Below are positions 41,884 through 51,402 of a stretch of DNA of 64,000 nt, piece by piece. Source of the DNA: Mesorhizobium hawassense (lineage in GTDB: Bacteria > Pseudomonadota > Alphaproteobacteria > Rhizobiales > Rhizobiaceae); assembly GCF_003289945.1 (NCBI RefSeq), contig NZ_QMBP01000013.1, positions 150,417 through 214,416 on the forward strand. Direction: 5' to 3'. The position numbers and the translations under genes were made by a program. A model generated the notes under the pieces. It saw only the letters and a list, made by a program, of their open reading frames with translations, made no database searches and was not told the origin of the DNA. Numbering within the stretch: the first letter of the stretch is position 1; each line of letters opens with the position of its first letter.

Positions 41884-41975
41884 GGGACGGGCAAGCGCCC
41901 GCCCTTTGCGGGACGGGAGACAACGTCCGCCCCGGGACGGGCAAGAGCCCGCCCGTCGTTAAGTCTTTCTTGGCC
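41884..41975 (+). terminator. GC-rich repeated hairpins after the micro-peptide gene
   Basis: GGGACGGGCAAG followed by CGCCCGCCC occurs twice (from about 41884 and 41934, one base differing), each able to fold into a CGGGC/GCCCG hairpin. The second is followed by T-rich GTTAAGTCTTTCTT, a weak intrinsic terminator. It ends the micro-peptide transcript before the next gene at 42019. Confidence 0.35.
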
Positions 41976-42018
41976 GCGCCGCCGCTAGGCTGCTCCTTCA
42001 AGACAGGGAGCCAAGGCA

Positions 42019-43269
42019 GTGTCGGTCATCGTCACGGTCACCCTCGTGGCCGGCAATCTCGGACTGATCTTTCTTTTGATGACCGTGCCGCTCGGTTTGC
42101 GCACGGTCCGGGTCAGCCGCGTCATCAAGGCTGACCGCAATCGCCTCTGGCAGGCGCTGTGGCCGTTCGGCGACGATGCCGGCTGGTCCGGCGAGATCCT
42201 CTCCGCCGAGCCGGTGGACGGCGAGGGGACTGCGCTGATCAAATTGTCCTGGGAAGGCCGGGACGGTAGCCCGATCGAACGCAAGGCGCGGTTCGAGGAT
42301 GTGAGGGAAGGAAGCTACTTCTCGATGCGCGTCATCGAGGATACGGCGCTCGATCCGTCGTTCTGGGCCAATTACTGCGAGACTGCGGAACTCGTGCCCA
42401 AAGGCGATGCCACGCGGGTCACGCTCGCGCAGACCGACCGCTACCGCGGCGTCGCCTTCCTGATCTTCCGCTTCTTCGCCATGCGCCGCGAACTGCGCAA
42501 GCTGGACGTCTGGGCGACTACCGGCGAATATCGTAAAGGCGGCTGGTTCGAGCACCCGGTGAGCCAGGTTGGCTTTGCCGTGCTTTCGGCCTTCATCCTG
42601 TGGCCGTTCTTCGGGCTCAACCTCGGCGGCTTCGCGCTGGCCGCGATCCTGACCTCGGTGGTCGCGCTGCACGAGCTTGGCCACATGGCGGCTTTCCGGC
42701 TGTCGGGCCATCGCCGGGCGCGGATGATCTTCATCCCGCTGCTTGGCGGCATAGCCATCGGCGGCAGGCCCTATGACAGTCGCTTCGAGGTCGCCTTCGT
42801 GGCGCTGATGGGCGCCGGCTTCTCGGCTTTCCTGGTGCCAGTGCTGATCGCCGCCAGCGGCTTTGCCGGCGCAGAGGGCCATCGCCTGGCCGCGGCTCTG
42901 CTGGCGACGCTTGCCGGCTGCGCGTCGCTGTTCAACATCGCCAATCTGGTGCCGGTGTGGAAATTCGACGGCGGCCAGGTGCTGCGCCAAATCTGCCCCG
43001 GGCCGATCGCGCTGGCGATGGCGTCCTTCTTCCTGCTGTCGGCGCTGCTGGCGCTCGGCTGGCGGGCCGGTTTCTCGCCGAGCTTCCTGCTGATCGCCGG
43101 CGCGGTGTTTTCGATCCTCAGCCTGATCACCATGGGCAGCGGCGTAAAACCGCGTCACGAGCTGAAGCCGATCCAGCCTTTCGACCGGCTGGCCATGGCC
43201 GGCGCGCTGCTGGCGGTCTTTGCCATCCATGGTTACGGGATGCTGTGGGCCTCTGCCCAATTAATGTAG
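42019..43269 (+). CDS. SRPBCC-like domain fused to a site-2-type membrane metalloprotease
   Basis: A 416-residue protein with a GTG start. Residues 5-27 are a membrane helix. Residues about 30-165 look like a START/polyketide-cyclase (SRPBCC) fold (VSRVIKADRNRLWQALWPFG, LSWEGRDGSPIERKARFEDV). From about 190 there are several helices with the zinc motif HELGH at residues 218-222 and NLVPVWKFDGGQ, whose Asp (about 317) matches the third zinc ligand of M50 site-2 proteases. It may cleave membrane-bound regulators, with the SRPBCC part as sensor; this is inference. AGGGAG precedes the start. Confidence 0.75.
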   Translation: MSVIVTVTLVAGNLGLIFLLMTVPLGLRTVRVSRVIKADRNRLWQALWPFGDDAGWSGEILSAEPVDGEGTALIKLSWEGRDGSPIERKARFEDVREGSYFSMRVIEDTALDPSFWANYCETAELVPKGDATRVTLAQTDRYRGVAFLIFRFFAMRRELRKLDVWATTGEYRKGGWFEHPVSQVGFAVLSAFILWPFFGLNLGGFALAAILTSVVALHELGHMAAFRLSGHRRARMIFIPLLGGIAIGGRPYDSRFEVAFVALMGAGFSAFLVPVLIAASGFAGAEGHRLAAALLATLAGCASLFNIANLVPVWKFDGGQVLRQICPGPIALAMASFFLLSALLALGWRAGFSPSFLLIAGAVFSILSLITMGSGVKPRHELKPIQPFDRLAMAGALLAVFAIHGYGMLWASAQLM

Positions 43270-43274
43270 GCGGC

Positions 43275-44018
43275 TTAGCCAACCTTGCGCTTGGCCTCGG
43301 CAACGGGAGCTGCGGCAGGCCCAAAAACATCTTCGAAAGCGGATTTCAGCGCCAGATCGAGGTCGGCCATGGTGACCGGCAGGCCGAGATCGCCGAGGCT
43401 GGTGACGCCGTGATCCGAGACGCCGCAAGGCACGATGCCACTGAAATGGGAAAGCTCCGGTTCGACATTGATGGCGATGCCGTGAAAGCTCACCCAGCGG
43501 CGCAGCCGGATGCCGATGGCCGCGATCTTGTCCTCGGCGGGTGAGCCGTCGGGCAAAGCAGGGCGGTCCGGCCGCACCACCCAGACGCCGACGCGATCCT
43601 CACGCCGTTCGCCGCGCACGTTGAAGGCGGCAAGCGTGCCGATGATCCATTGTTCGAGCGCCGCGACGAAGGCGCGCACATCCTCGCGCCGGCGTTTCAG
43701 GTCAAGCATGACATAGGCCACGCGTTGTCCCGGGCCGTGATAGGTGTATTCGCCGCCGCGCCCGGCGGCAAAGACCGGAAACCGGTCGGGATCGATCAGG
43801 TCCTCGCTGCGGGCGCTGGTGCCGGCGGTGTAAAGAGGTGGATGCTCGACCAGCCAGACTATTTCGCCAGCCGCACCGGAGCGGATGGCTTCGGCCCGGG
43901 CTTCCATGAAGGCCAGCGCATCCGGATAGGACGTCAGACCGGGTTCGACCGCCCACTCGACCGGCGGCGAGCCGGGCAAGGGCAGGAACGACGTGGCGAT
44001 CTGGCTGCGTTCTGTCAT
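43275..44018 (-). CDS. lipB: Octanoyl-[acyl-carrier-protein]:protein N-octanoyltransferase
   Basis: First enzyme of lipoate synthesis: transfers octanoate from acyl carrier protein to lipoyl domains. In 247 residues: GRGGEYTYHGPGQRVAYVML (substrate loop with the RGG and HGPGQ motifs), SFHGIAINVEPELSHFSGIV, and PCGVSDHGVTSLGDLG with the catalytic cysteine. Convergent with the protease fusion gene, 5 bases apart. Confidence 0.95.
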   Translation of the reverse strand: MTERSQIATSFLPLPGSPPVEWAVEPGLTSYPDALAFMEARAEAIRSGAAGEIVWLVEHPPLYTAGTSARSEDLIDPDRFPVFAAGRGGEYTYHGPGQRVAYVMLDLKRRREDVRAFVAALEQWIIGTLAAFNVRGERREDRVGVWVVRPDRPALPDGSPAEDKIAAIGIRLRRWVSFHGIAINVEPELSHFSGIVPCGVSDHGVTSLGDLGLPVTMADLDLALKSAFEDVFGPAAAPVAEAKRKVG

Positions 44019-44120
44019 GGACCAATCTCGACTTGCCCTTCATATGGCGGCAAACGGCCAAAACGTCCAGTTCCGCCCGCGTGAAGCCAGGCCGTGGAAG
44101 GTTGTGCATGCCGGTTTGTC

Positions 44121-44172
44121 CGATGCATGTCGTTCTCCCAAAACCGCTCCGCACTTTTGGGCGGCATGCATT
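44121..44172. repeat. RIME-like palindrome between lipB and tRNA-Leu
   Basis: TGCATGTCGTTCTCCCAAAA and TTTTGGGCGGCATGCA pair as the arms of a hairpin. I recognise it as a common rhizobial intergenic palindrome. It lies in the 239-base space upstream of lipB and the tRNA gene; the rest of that space shows no gene. Confidence 0.65.
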
Positions 44173-44257
44173 AGCGATTATTCCGCACGGCGCACTTGTT
44201 TCGCCGGAAACGATTTGCTACAGGCCCCGGGCCGGACGGTTCCGGCTCCTACCACGT

Positions 44258-44342
44258 GCGGTCGTGGCGGAATTGGTAGACGCGCAGCGTTGAGGTCGCT
44301 GTGGGGCAACCCGTGGAAGTTCGAGTCTTCTCGACCGCACCA
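44258..44342 (+). tRNA. tRNA-Leu, anticodon GAG
   Basis: An 85-base cloverleaf: acceptor GCGGTCG/CGACCGC, D arm with AATTGGTAGAC, anticodon stem CAGCG/CGCTG around loop TTGAGGT (anticodon GAG at 44292-44294), a long class II variable arm, and T loop TTCGAGT. CCA is encoded. It reads CUC and CUU leucine codons. Confidence 0.96.
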
Positions 44343-44425
44343 TTCTCCCCAAAAAGATGTTACTTGGATGAGCCGGCAGGTGACGGTCGCAATCGCGCCG
44401 TCAGCCTTCCTGCAGGGCAAACGGA

Positions 44426-44470
44426 AGCGGCGCCGGGTCCTGAGGACCGCGCCGCTGCTTTGGGTTTTTC
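44426..44470 (+). terminator. Intrinsic terminator downstream of tRNA-Leu
   Basis: AGCGGCGC and GCGCCGCT enclose an inner GGTCC-TGA-GGACC stem, giving a long stable hairpin followed by GCTTTGGGTTTTTC. It lies 84 bases after the tRNA and just before the convergent ppc gene. Confidence 0.75.
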
Positions 44471-44497
44471 AGTCCTTTACTGAGCAAAAGGCCGAGC

Positions 44498-47179
44498 CTA
44501 ACCCGTCCACCCCAGACCAGCCGAGATGCAGTTGATCGACACGAGCAGGGCGTCGGTCGCCCGCTTTTGATCCGCCGTGCCGGTGCTTGCCCGGACTTCG
44601 CGCAGCAGATCGACCTGCAGCCGGTGGATGTCGTCCATCTGCCGGCGCAAGCTGTCGAAACGGCGCTTGAACATCGGAAAGCGCGCCGAAAGGTCGCCGC
44701 CCGTGAGGTCGCCGATCAGGCGCCGCGTCAGCTTGTATTCGGCGGCGATACGGGTGTAGATCCGCCCAGCCGCATCGCCGTCGGAGACCAGGCCGGCGTA
44801 GAGTTGCGCGATCTCCATGTCGGCCTGGTAGAGCGTCTTTTCGGCCTCGTCGACGATCAGGCGGAAGAAGCGCGAATGCTCGAACATGCGGGTGAGAAGC
44901 TCGCGCCCGGCCTCGCCGCGCACGGTGACGAAGGCGCTAAGCGCGCTGCCGATGCCATACCAGCCGGTCAACAGGTGACGGTTCTGGCTCCAGGCGAACA
45001 CCCACGGAATAGCGCGCAGATCGGCAATGCCTTTGGCGCCGAAGCGGCGGTCCGGCCGTGAGCCCATTTTCAGGAGCGCCAGTTCGGCTACCGGGCTCGC
45101 CTGGTTGAAATAATCGAGGAAGCCCGGCTCGGCCATCAGCCCGGCATAGGAGGCCTGCGACATGCCGGCCAGCGCTTCCAGCGCTTCGTCGAACTCCGGC
45201 GTTTCCTTCGGCGCGGCATCGCCGGGCGATCCAGTGCTGTGGGCCAGCACGGCGGCGGCCAGGATCTCGAGCTGGTTGAGGCCGGTGCCGCGATTGGCGA
45301 ATTTCGACGACACCACCTCGCCCTGCTCGGTCACTCGCATCGATCCGGCGACGGTGCCCTGCGGTTGGGCCGCGATCGCGCGGCCGGTCGGCGCGCCGCC
45401 GCGGCTGACCGAGCCGCCGCGACCATGGAAGAAGCCGATCCTGACCTTGTGCTTGCGGCCAATGGCAGCGAGGCGCTTTTGCGCTTTCGCCAGTTCCCAA
45501 TTGGACGCGAGGAAGCCGCCATCCTTGTTGGAGTCCGAATAGCCGAGCATGATTTCCTGGCGCGCGCCGAAATCGCGCACCGTGCGCCGCACCAGCGAAA
45601 CGTCGAGCAATCCGTTCAGTATGGCAGGGGCGGCCTGCAGATCGGCGATGGTCTCGAATAAGGGCACGATGCGCAGCCGGATCGTGCCGCCGCTGGGCGC
45701 GGTCGATAGCCCGCAATATTGCGCCAGCAGATACACGCCAAGCAGATCGTCGGCTGAGCGGGTCATGCTCAGAATGAAGGAGCCGACCGCGTCGGCATCT
45801 GCGCCGGAAGCGTGCCTGGCGATGACGTCGAACGTCGAAAGCAATTCGGCTGCTTCAGCCGAGAGCTGGCCCCTGTCGATCTCCAGTTGCTCGCCCTGGC
45901 TCAAGGCTGCGCGAATGCGTGCCGACCATCGCGGTGTGCCGGCGGCGACCGGATCGGCGGGATTGATCAGCGCGAACAGCTCGGCCAGCACCCGGTTGAC
46001 CACCGTGGAGTTCTGCCGGATGTCGAGCGAGACCGTGCGGAAACCGAAGCTTCCGAGCTGCCAAATGAGAGGTTGGACGAAACGCCGGGCGACCGCGCGC
46101 CCGCCGATCGCTTCGAGCACCGAGGACAGCGCGCTGAGATCGGCGCGAAACGCCTCCGCCGAGAGGTAGGCTTCCTTACCGCTGTCGCGCGTGGCGACCA
46201 GCCGGGCAAGCATAGCCGAAGCAAATTGGCGGAGCGGTTCGTCAGGATTGCGGGCGGCGATCTCTTGCGCCTCGGCACTTTTCTCAAGCGCGGTTTGCAG
46301 CACCGGCCTGAAGCTCACCGGTAGCTCGACGACGTTCGAGCTGGCGCTCAGCACCGACACCAGCCGCTGCACCTGTGCCAGATACCAGCCGATGGCGGTG
46401 TTGCGGTATTCGGCCATGGCATGGGCGGTGGCCTCGGCCGTCACATTCGGATTGCCGTCGCGGTCGCCGCCGATCCACGAGGCATAGCGCATGAAGGAGG
46501 GAATTTTGATCGGCTCGCCAGGATAATGACGCTCGAAGGCGCCTTCAAGCTTGCCATAGAGCTGCGGCGTCGCCTCGAAGATGACTTCGCGGAAGAAATG
46601 CAGGCCCCAGGCGATCTCGCGTTCGACCGTCGGGCGCTCCAGCCGCAGCTCGCCGGTCATCCACAGAAGCTCGATCTCGCTTTCCAGGTCGGCGACCAGG
46701 AGATCGCGTTCGCGCGGCGCCCAGCGCGGCTGGTCGAGCTCGGTCAGCTTGCGATAGATGCGGCGGTGGATCTCAAGCACCGTGACGCGTTTGGCCTCGG
46801 TCGGATGCGCGGTCATGGTCGGCCCGACGCGAAGCTCGTCAAGCGCCGCCTGGACTTCCTGCGCCGAGTGGCCGTTTGCCGCCATCTGCGCGATAACGCT
46901 GGCGAAGGATCCGGGCACTTCGTCGACACCGGCGCCCTGCTCGAGCTCGCGACGCGCCCGCATGGCAAGCAGCTCGTCGGCGATCGTCAGCAACTGGAAC
47001 CAGACGCCGCTAGCCTGAAGCGCCGGGATGCGCTGCTCCGGGGCAAGCGAAACAAGCGACCTGCGTCCGTTCAGAACGGCGGCGATCTCGGGCTCGCGCG
47101 CGCTTGCGACCTGAAGCAGCAGGCGCAACAGCAGGCTGCGCTCGTCCTCACGAAATTTTATCCGCTTGCTCTGTTCCAA
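44498..47179 (-). CDS. ppc: Phosphoenolpyruvate carboxylase
   Basis: Fixes bicarbonate onto phosphoenolpyruvate to give oxaloacetate; in the serine cycle it supplies C4 acids. The 893-residue protein has the catalytic His in TMTAHPTEAKRVTVLEIHRR (part), MLGYSDSNKDGGFLASNWEL, FFHGRGGSVSRGGAPTGRA and the C-terminal INCISAGLGWTG, in place of the usual ...QNTG ending. Last gene of a serine-cycle series; 62 bases separate it from the reductase gene. Confidence 0.95.
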   Translation of the reverse strand: MEQSKRIKFREDERSLLLRLLLQVASAREPEIAAVLNGRRSLVSLAPEQRIPALQASGVWFQLLTIADELLAMRARRELEQGAGVDEVPGSFASVIAQMAANGHSAQEVQAALDELRVGPTMTAHPTEAKRVTVLEIHRRIYRKLTELDQPRWAPRERDLLVADLESEIELLWMTGELRLERPTVEREIAWGLHFFREVIFEATPQLYGKLEGAFERHYPGEPIKIPSFMRYASWIGGDRDGNPNVTAEATAHAMAEYRNTAIGWYLAQVQRLVSVLSASSNVVELPVSFRPVLQTALEKSAEAQEIAARNPDEPLRQFASAMLARLVATRDSGKEAYLSAEAFRADLSALSSVLEAIGGRAVARRFVQPLIWQLGSFGFRTVSLDIRQNSTVVNRVLAELFALINPADPVAAGTPRWSARIRAALSQGEQLEIDRGQLSAEAAELLSTFDVIARHASGADADAVGSFILSMTRSADDLLGVYLLAQYCGLSTAPSGGTIRLRIVPLFETIADLQAAPAILNGLLDVSLVRRTVRDFGARQEIMLGYSDSNKDGGFLASNWELAKAQKRLAAIGRKHKVRIGFFHGRGGSVSRGGAPTGRAIAAQPQGTVAGSMRVTEQGEVVSSKFANRGTGLNQLEILAAAVLAHSTGSPGDAAPKETPEFDEALEALAGMSQASYAGLMAEPGFLDYFNQASPVAELALLKMGSRPDRRFGAKGIADLRAIPWVFAWSQNRHLLTGWYGIGSALSAFVTVRGEAGRELLTRMFEHSRFFRLIVDEAEKTLYQADMEIAQLYAGLVSDGDAAGRIYTRIAAEYKLTRRLIGDLTGGDLSARFPMFKRRFDSLRRQMDDIHRLQVDLLREVRASTGTADQKRATDALLVSINCISAGLGWTG

Positions 47180-47241
47180 AGCGCTATCCTCGTCCGCATC
47201 GATTACAATTGCGGCGGCGCCCGAATGATGCTGGCGCGGCG

Positions 47242-48210
47242 TCAGGCGACCCGGTCGGGGACCGGGCGACCCTCGAAGAAGGCGGTCAGGTTCTCCACCA
47301 CCTTCATGCCCATCGCCACCCGTGTTTCCTCGGTCGCGCTGCCGAGATGCGGCAACAGCACGACGTTCTCCAATTGCTTCAGCGCCTCCGGAACGGCCGG
47401 CTCGCCGTCGAAGACGTCGAGACCCGCGCCTGCAATCTCGCGCCTTTCCAGCGCGCCGATCAGGGCGTCCTGGTCGACGACGTCGCCGCGCGCCGTGTTG
47501 ATCAGGAACGCGCCGGCTTTCATCGACCGCAGGCGCCGGGCATCGATGAGATGACGGTTTTCCGCGCCGCCCGGACAGTGCAGCGACACGAAATCGGACA
47601 CAGCCAGCACATCGTCCAGATTCGGCAGCTGCACCGCACCCATGGCGCGCGTCTCGTCATCATCGACCGGCGAGCGATTGAAGAAGACGATCTTCATGCC
47701 GAAGCCGAAATGCGCGCGCCTGGCGGTCGCCTTGCCGATGCGCCCCATGCCGACAATACCCAAGGTCTTGCCCGATACTTTCGCGCCGGCCATGTGGGTC
47801 GGCGACCAGCCACGCCACTCGCCGGCCCTGAGCTGCCGTTCGCCTTCACCGGTGCGGCGGGCGACGGCCAGGATCAGGCTGAGCGCCAGGTCGGCTGTGC
47901 AGTCGGTCAGCACGCCCGGCGTGTTGGTCACCACAATATCGCGATCGCGAGCCGCCGCGACGTCGATATGACTGAAGCCGACGCCGAAATTGGCGATGAT
48001 CCTGGTGCGGGCCTCGCCGTCGGGAAACACCGCGACCGGCAAACGGTCGCTGACCGTTGCCAGGATCGCGTCATAATCCGCGAAGGCGGACGTCATTGCG
48101 TCAGGGCTCAGCGGCGTATCGCTGGCGTTGAGCGTCGTGTCGAAGCGCTCGGCAAGGATCGCTTCGACGGCGGCCGGCCATTTGCGGGTGACAATCAAAC
48201 GCGGTTTCAT
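47242..48210 (-). CDS. D-2-hydroxyacid dehydrogenase (hydroxypyruvate/glyoxylate reductase)
   Basis: NAD(P)H-dependent reductase of the D-isomer dehydrogenase family. In a serine-cycle cluster the expected reaction is hydroxypyruvate to D-glycerate. The 322-residue protein has NFGVGFSHIDVAAARDR, the Rossmann motif LGIVGMGRIGKATARR, FLINTARGDVVDQDALIGAL, GLDVFDGEPAVP with the active-site Glu, and LPHLGSATEETR with the catalytic His. Substrate preference cannot be read from sequence; glyoxylate reductase is an alternative. Confidence 0.85.
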   Translation of the reverse strand: MKPRLIVTRKWPAAVEAILAERFDTTLNASDTPLSPDAMTSAFADYDAILATVSDRLPVAVFPDGEARTRIIANFGVGFSHIDVAAARDRDIVVTNTPGVLTDCTADLALSLILAVARRTGEGERQLRAGEWRGWSPTHMAGAKVSGKTLGIVGMGRIGKATARRAHFGFGMKIVFFNRSPVDDDETRAMGAVQLPNLDDVLAVSDFVSLHCPGGAENRHLIDARRLRSMKAGAFLINTARGDVVDQDALIGALERREIAGAGLDVFDGEPAVPEALKQLENVVLLPHLGSATEETRVAMGMKVVENLTAFFEGRPVPDRVA

Positions 48211-48287
48211 CGGATTTCCTGCCGATCGATAGGCCGCCGCGATGCGTGCGGCGGCCTGGATTTCACATTCTGCGGGCTATGCGGCCG

Positions 48288-49187
<900 letters not shown>

Positions 49188-49201
49188 TTTCTCTCCCTCC
49201 C

Positions 49202-50389
49202 TCAGGCTGCTTTTTTCTTCTTGGCGGCGGCACGCCAGGCGGCGACGGCTTTTTCGGCGGCTTCGGCCAGCGTCTCGGCGACGATCACCGCCTCACCGGA
49301 ATCGGCCAGGATCTTGCGGCCTTCCTCGACCTTCGTGCCGGAGAGACGCACCACCAGCGGCACCTCGACACCGACCTCGCGGATCGCCTTGATGACGCCC
49401 TCGGCGACCCAGTCGCAGCGGTTGATGCCGGCGAAGATGTTGACCAGGATGGTCTCGACATTCTTGTCGCCGAGCACGGCGCGGAAGGATTTCGCCACCC
49501 GCTCGGGCGAGGCGCCGCCGCCGATGTCGAGGAAGTTGGCCGGTTCGCCGCCGGCGATCTTGATCATGTCCATGGTCGCCATGGCGAGGCCTGCGCCGTT
49601 GATGATGCAGCCGATATTGCCGTCCAGCCCGACATAGGAGAGGCCACGGTCGCTGGCGAAGGTCTCGCGCGGGTCTTCCTGGCTCTTGTCGCGCAATTCC
49701 GAGATTTCCGGCCGGCGGAACAGCGCATTCTCGTCGAACGACATTTTCGCGTCGAGCGCGACCAAGCTGCCGTCGCGCGTCACCACCAGCGGGTTGATCT
49801 CCAGCATCGAGGCGTCGTAATCGCGGAACACCTGGTAGCAGCCGAGGATGGTCTCCGTCGCCTTGCCGATGAGGTTGCTTTCGAGCCCGAGGCCGAAGGC
49901 GATCTCACGCGCCTGAAAACCCTGCATGCCGACGCCTGGATCGACGGTGGCGCGGATGATGGAATCCGGCTTTTTCTCGGAGATGTCCTCGATCTCCATG
50001 CCGCCGGCGGCCGACGCCACGATCATGACGCGCTCTTCTTTACGGTCGAGCACGAAGCCGAGATAGAGCTCCTGCGCGATGTCGACGGCTTCCTCGAGAT
50101 AGAGGCGCGAGATCAGCTTGCCGCGCGGGCCGGTCTGGTGCGTCACCAGCTTGCGGCCGAGCATGGCTTCCGCCGCGTTGGAAATCTCCTCGTCATTGGA
50201 GCAGAGCTTGATGCCACCGGCCTTGCCGCGCGCGCCGGAATGAACCTGCGCCTTCAGCACCCATTTCGAGCCGCCGATCTCCCTGGCACGGTAGGTCGCC
50301 TGCTCCGGGCTGTAGGCGAGGCCGCCGCGCGGCACATGCACGCCATGACGGGCAAGCAATTCCTTGGCCTGGTATTCGTGGATGTCCAT
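49202..50389 (-). CDS. mtkA: Malate--CoA ligase beta subunit
   Basis: SucC-like ATP-grasp subunit, 395 residues. It begins MDIHEYQAKELLARHGVHVP, with WVLKAQVHSGARGKAGGIKL, LEINPLVVTRDGSLVALDAK and NIFAGINRCDWVAEGV. The start at 50389 follows GGAGGACT; an in-frame ATG 20 codons upstream precedes that site and is not preferred. It ends in a Lys-rich tail and lies 14 bases before mtkB. Assignment to malate rather than succinate rests on context. Confidence 0.85.
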   Translation of the reverse strand: MDIHEYQAKELLARHGVHVPRGGLAYSPEQATYRAREIGGSKWVLKAQVHSGARGKAGGIKLCSNDEEISNAAEAMLGRKLVTHQTGPRGKLISRLYLEEAVDIAQELYLGFVLDRKEERVMIVASAAGGMEIEDISEKKPDSIIRATVDPGVGMQGFQAREIAFGLGLESNLIGKATETILGCYQVFRDYDASMLEINPLVVTRDGSLVALDAKMSFDENALFRRPEISELRDKSQEDPRETFASDRGLSYVGLDGNIGCIINGAGLAMATMDMIKIAGGEPANFLDIGGGASPERVAKSFRAVLGDKNVETILVNIFAGINRCDWVAEGVIKAIREVGVEVPLVVRLSGTKVEEGRKILADSGEAVIVAETLAEAAEKAVAAWRAAAKKKKAA

Positions 50390-50408
50390 TGTAGTCCTCC
50401 CGTAGTTC

Positions 50409-51392
50409 TTATTGCGCGGCGGCGGCGTGCGGCTTTTGTTCGCTAACAAGTTGGCCGGCGCGTTCGATCGCCTCGTTCACCACCAGCACATTGCGCGCCA
50501 TGCGTTCCGAAGCGGCGTCGATCATCTTGCCGTCGAGCGCCGCGGCACCCTTGCCGAGCGCTTCCGCCTCCTTCAGCACTTCGAGGATGCGGCGGGCGCG
50601 GGTGACTTCCTTTTCCGGCGGCGAGAACACGTCGTTGGCCAGAGCGATCTGCGAGGGGTGGATCGCCCATTTGCCTTCGATGCCGAGCGCTGCGGCGCGC
50701 CTGGCGGCGGCCTTGTAGCCTTCGGGGTCGGAGAAATCGCCGAATGGCCCGTCAATGGCGCGCAGGCCATAGGCGCGGCAGGCGACCGTCATGCGCGACA
50801 AGGCAAAATGCCACTGGTCGCCGGGGTAATCGGGGTTGAGGCCGCCGATGTTGACGGTGCGCGCCTTGTTGCTGGCGGCATAGTCGGCGACGCCGAAATG
50901 CATCGCTTCCAGCCGGCCCGGCGTCGCGGCGATCGCCTCGACATTGGCCATGCCGAGCGCCGTCTCGATCAGCGCTTCGAGGCCGACGCGGGTCTTGAAA
51001 CCCTTGGCCATCTCGATCTGGTTGACCATGGCCTCGACCATATAGAGGTCCGCCGGCACGCCGACCTTCGGCACCAGGATGGTGTCCAGCCGGTCGCCGG
51101 CCTGTTCCATAACGTCGACGACGTCGCGGTACATGTAGTGCGTGTCGAGGCCATTGATGCGCACCGAGACGGTCTTGCCCTTGGCGCGCCAGTCGATGTC
51201 GTTCAGCGCCTGGATGATGTTCTTGCGGGCGCGCTCCTTGTCCGGCGGCGCGACAGCGTCCTCGATGTCGAGGAAGACGAAGTCGGCGGTGCTGTTCGCC
51301 GCCTTGTCGATCATCTCCGGGCTCGAGCCGGGCACTGCGAGCTCGCTGCGCTGCAGCCGCAGTTTCTTCAGGTGGTTGATGGTGTGGCTCAT
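50409..51392 (-). CDS. mcl: L-malyl-CoA lyase (HpcH/CitE family)
   Basis: Cleaves malyl-CoA to acetyl-CoA and glyoxylate in the serine cycle. The 327-residue protein shows RSELAVPGSSPEMIDKAANS, DFVFLDIEDAVAPPDKERAR with metal-binding acids, VRINGLDTHYMYRD, LEALIETALGMANVEAIAA and KWAIHPSQIALANDVFSPP. These match malyl-CoA lyases rather than citrate lyase subunits. It lies 20 bases upstream of mtkA and 10 bases downstream of sgaA. Confidence 0.9.
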   Translation of the reverse strand: MSHTINHLKKLRLQRSELAVPGSSPEMIDKAANSTADFVFLDIEDAVAPPDKERARKNIIQALNDIDWRAKGKTVSVRINGLDTHYMYRDVVDVMEQAGDRLDTILVPKVGVPADLYMVEAMVNQIEMAKGFKTRVGLEALIETALGMANVEAIAATPGRLEAMHFGVADYAASNKARTVNIGGLNPDYPGDQWHFALSRMTVACRAYGLRAIDGPFGDFSDPEGYKAAARRAAALGIEGKWAIHPSQIALANDVFSPPEKEVTRARRILEVLKEAEALGKGAAALDGKMIDAASERMARNVLVVNEAIERAGQLVSEQKPHAAAAQ

Positions 51393-51402
51393 GGTTCGCT
51401 CC

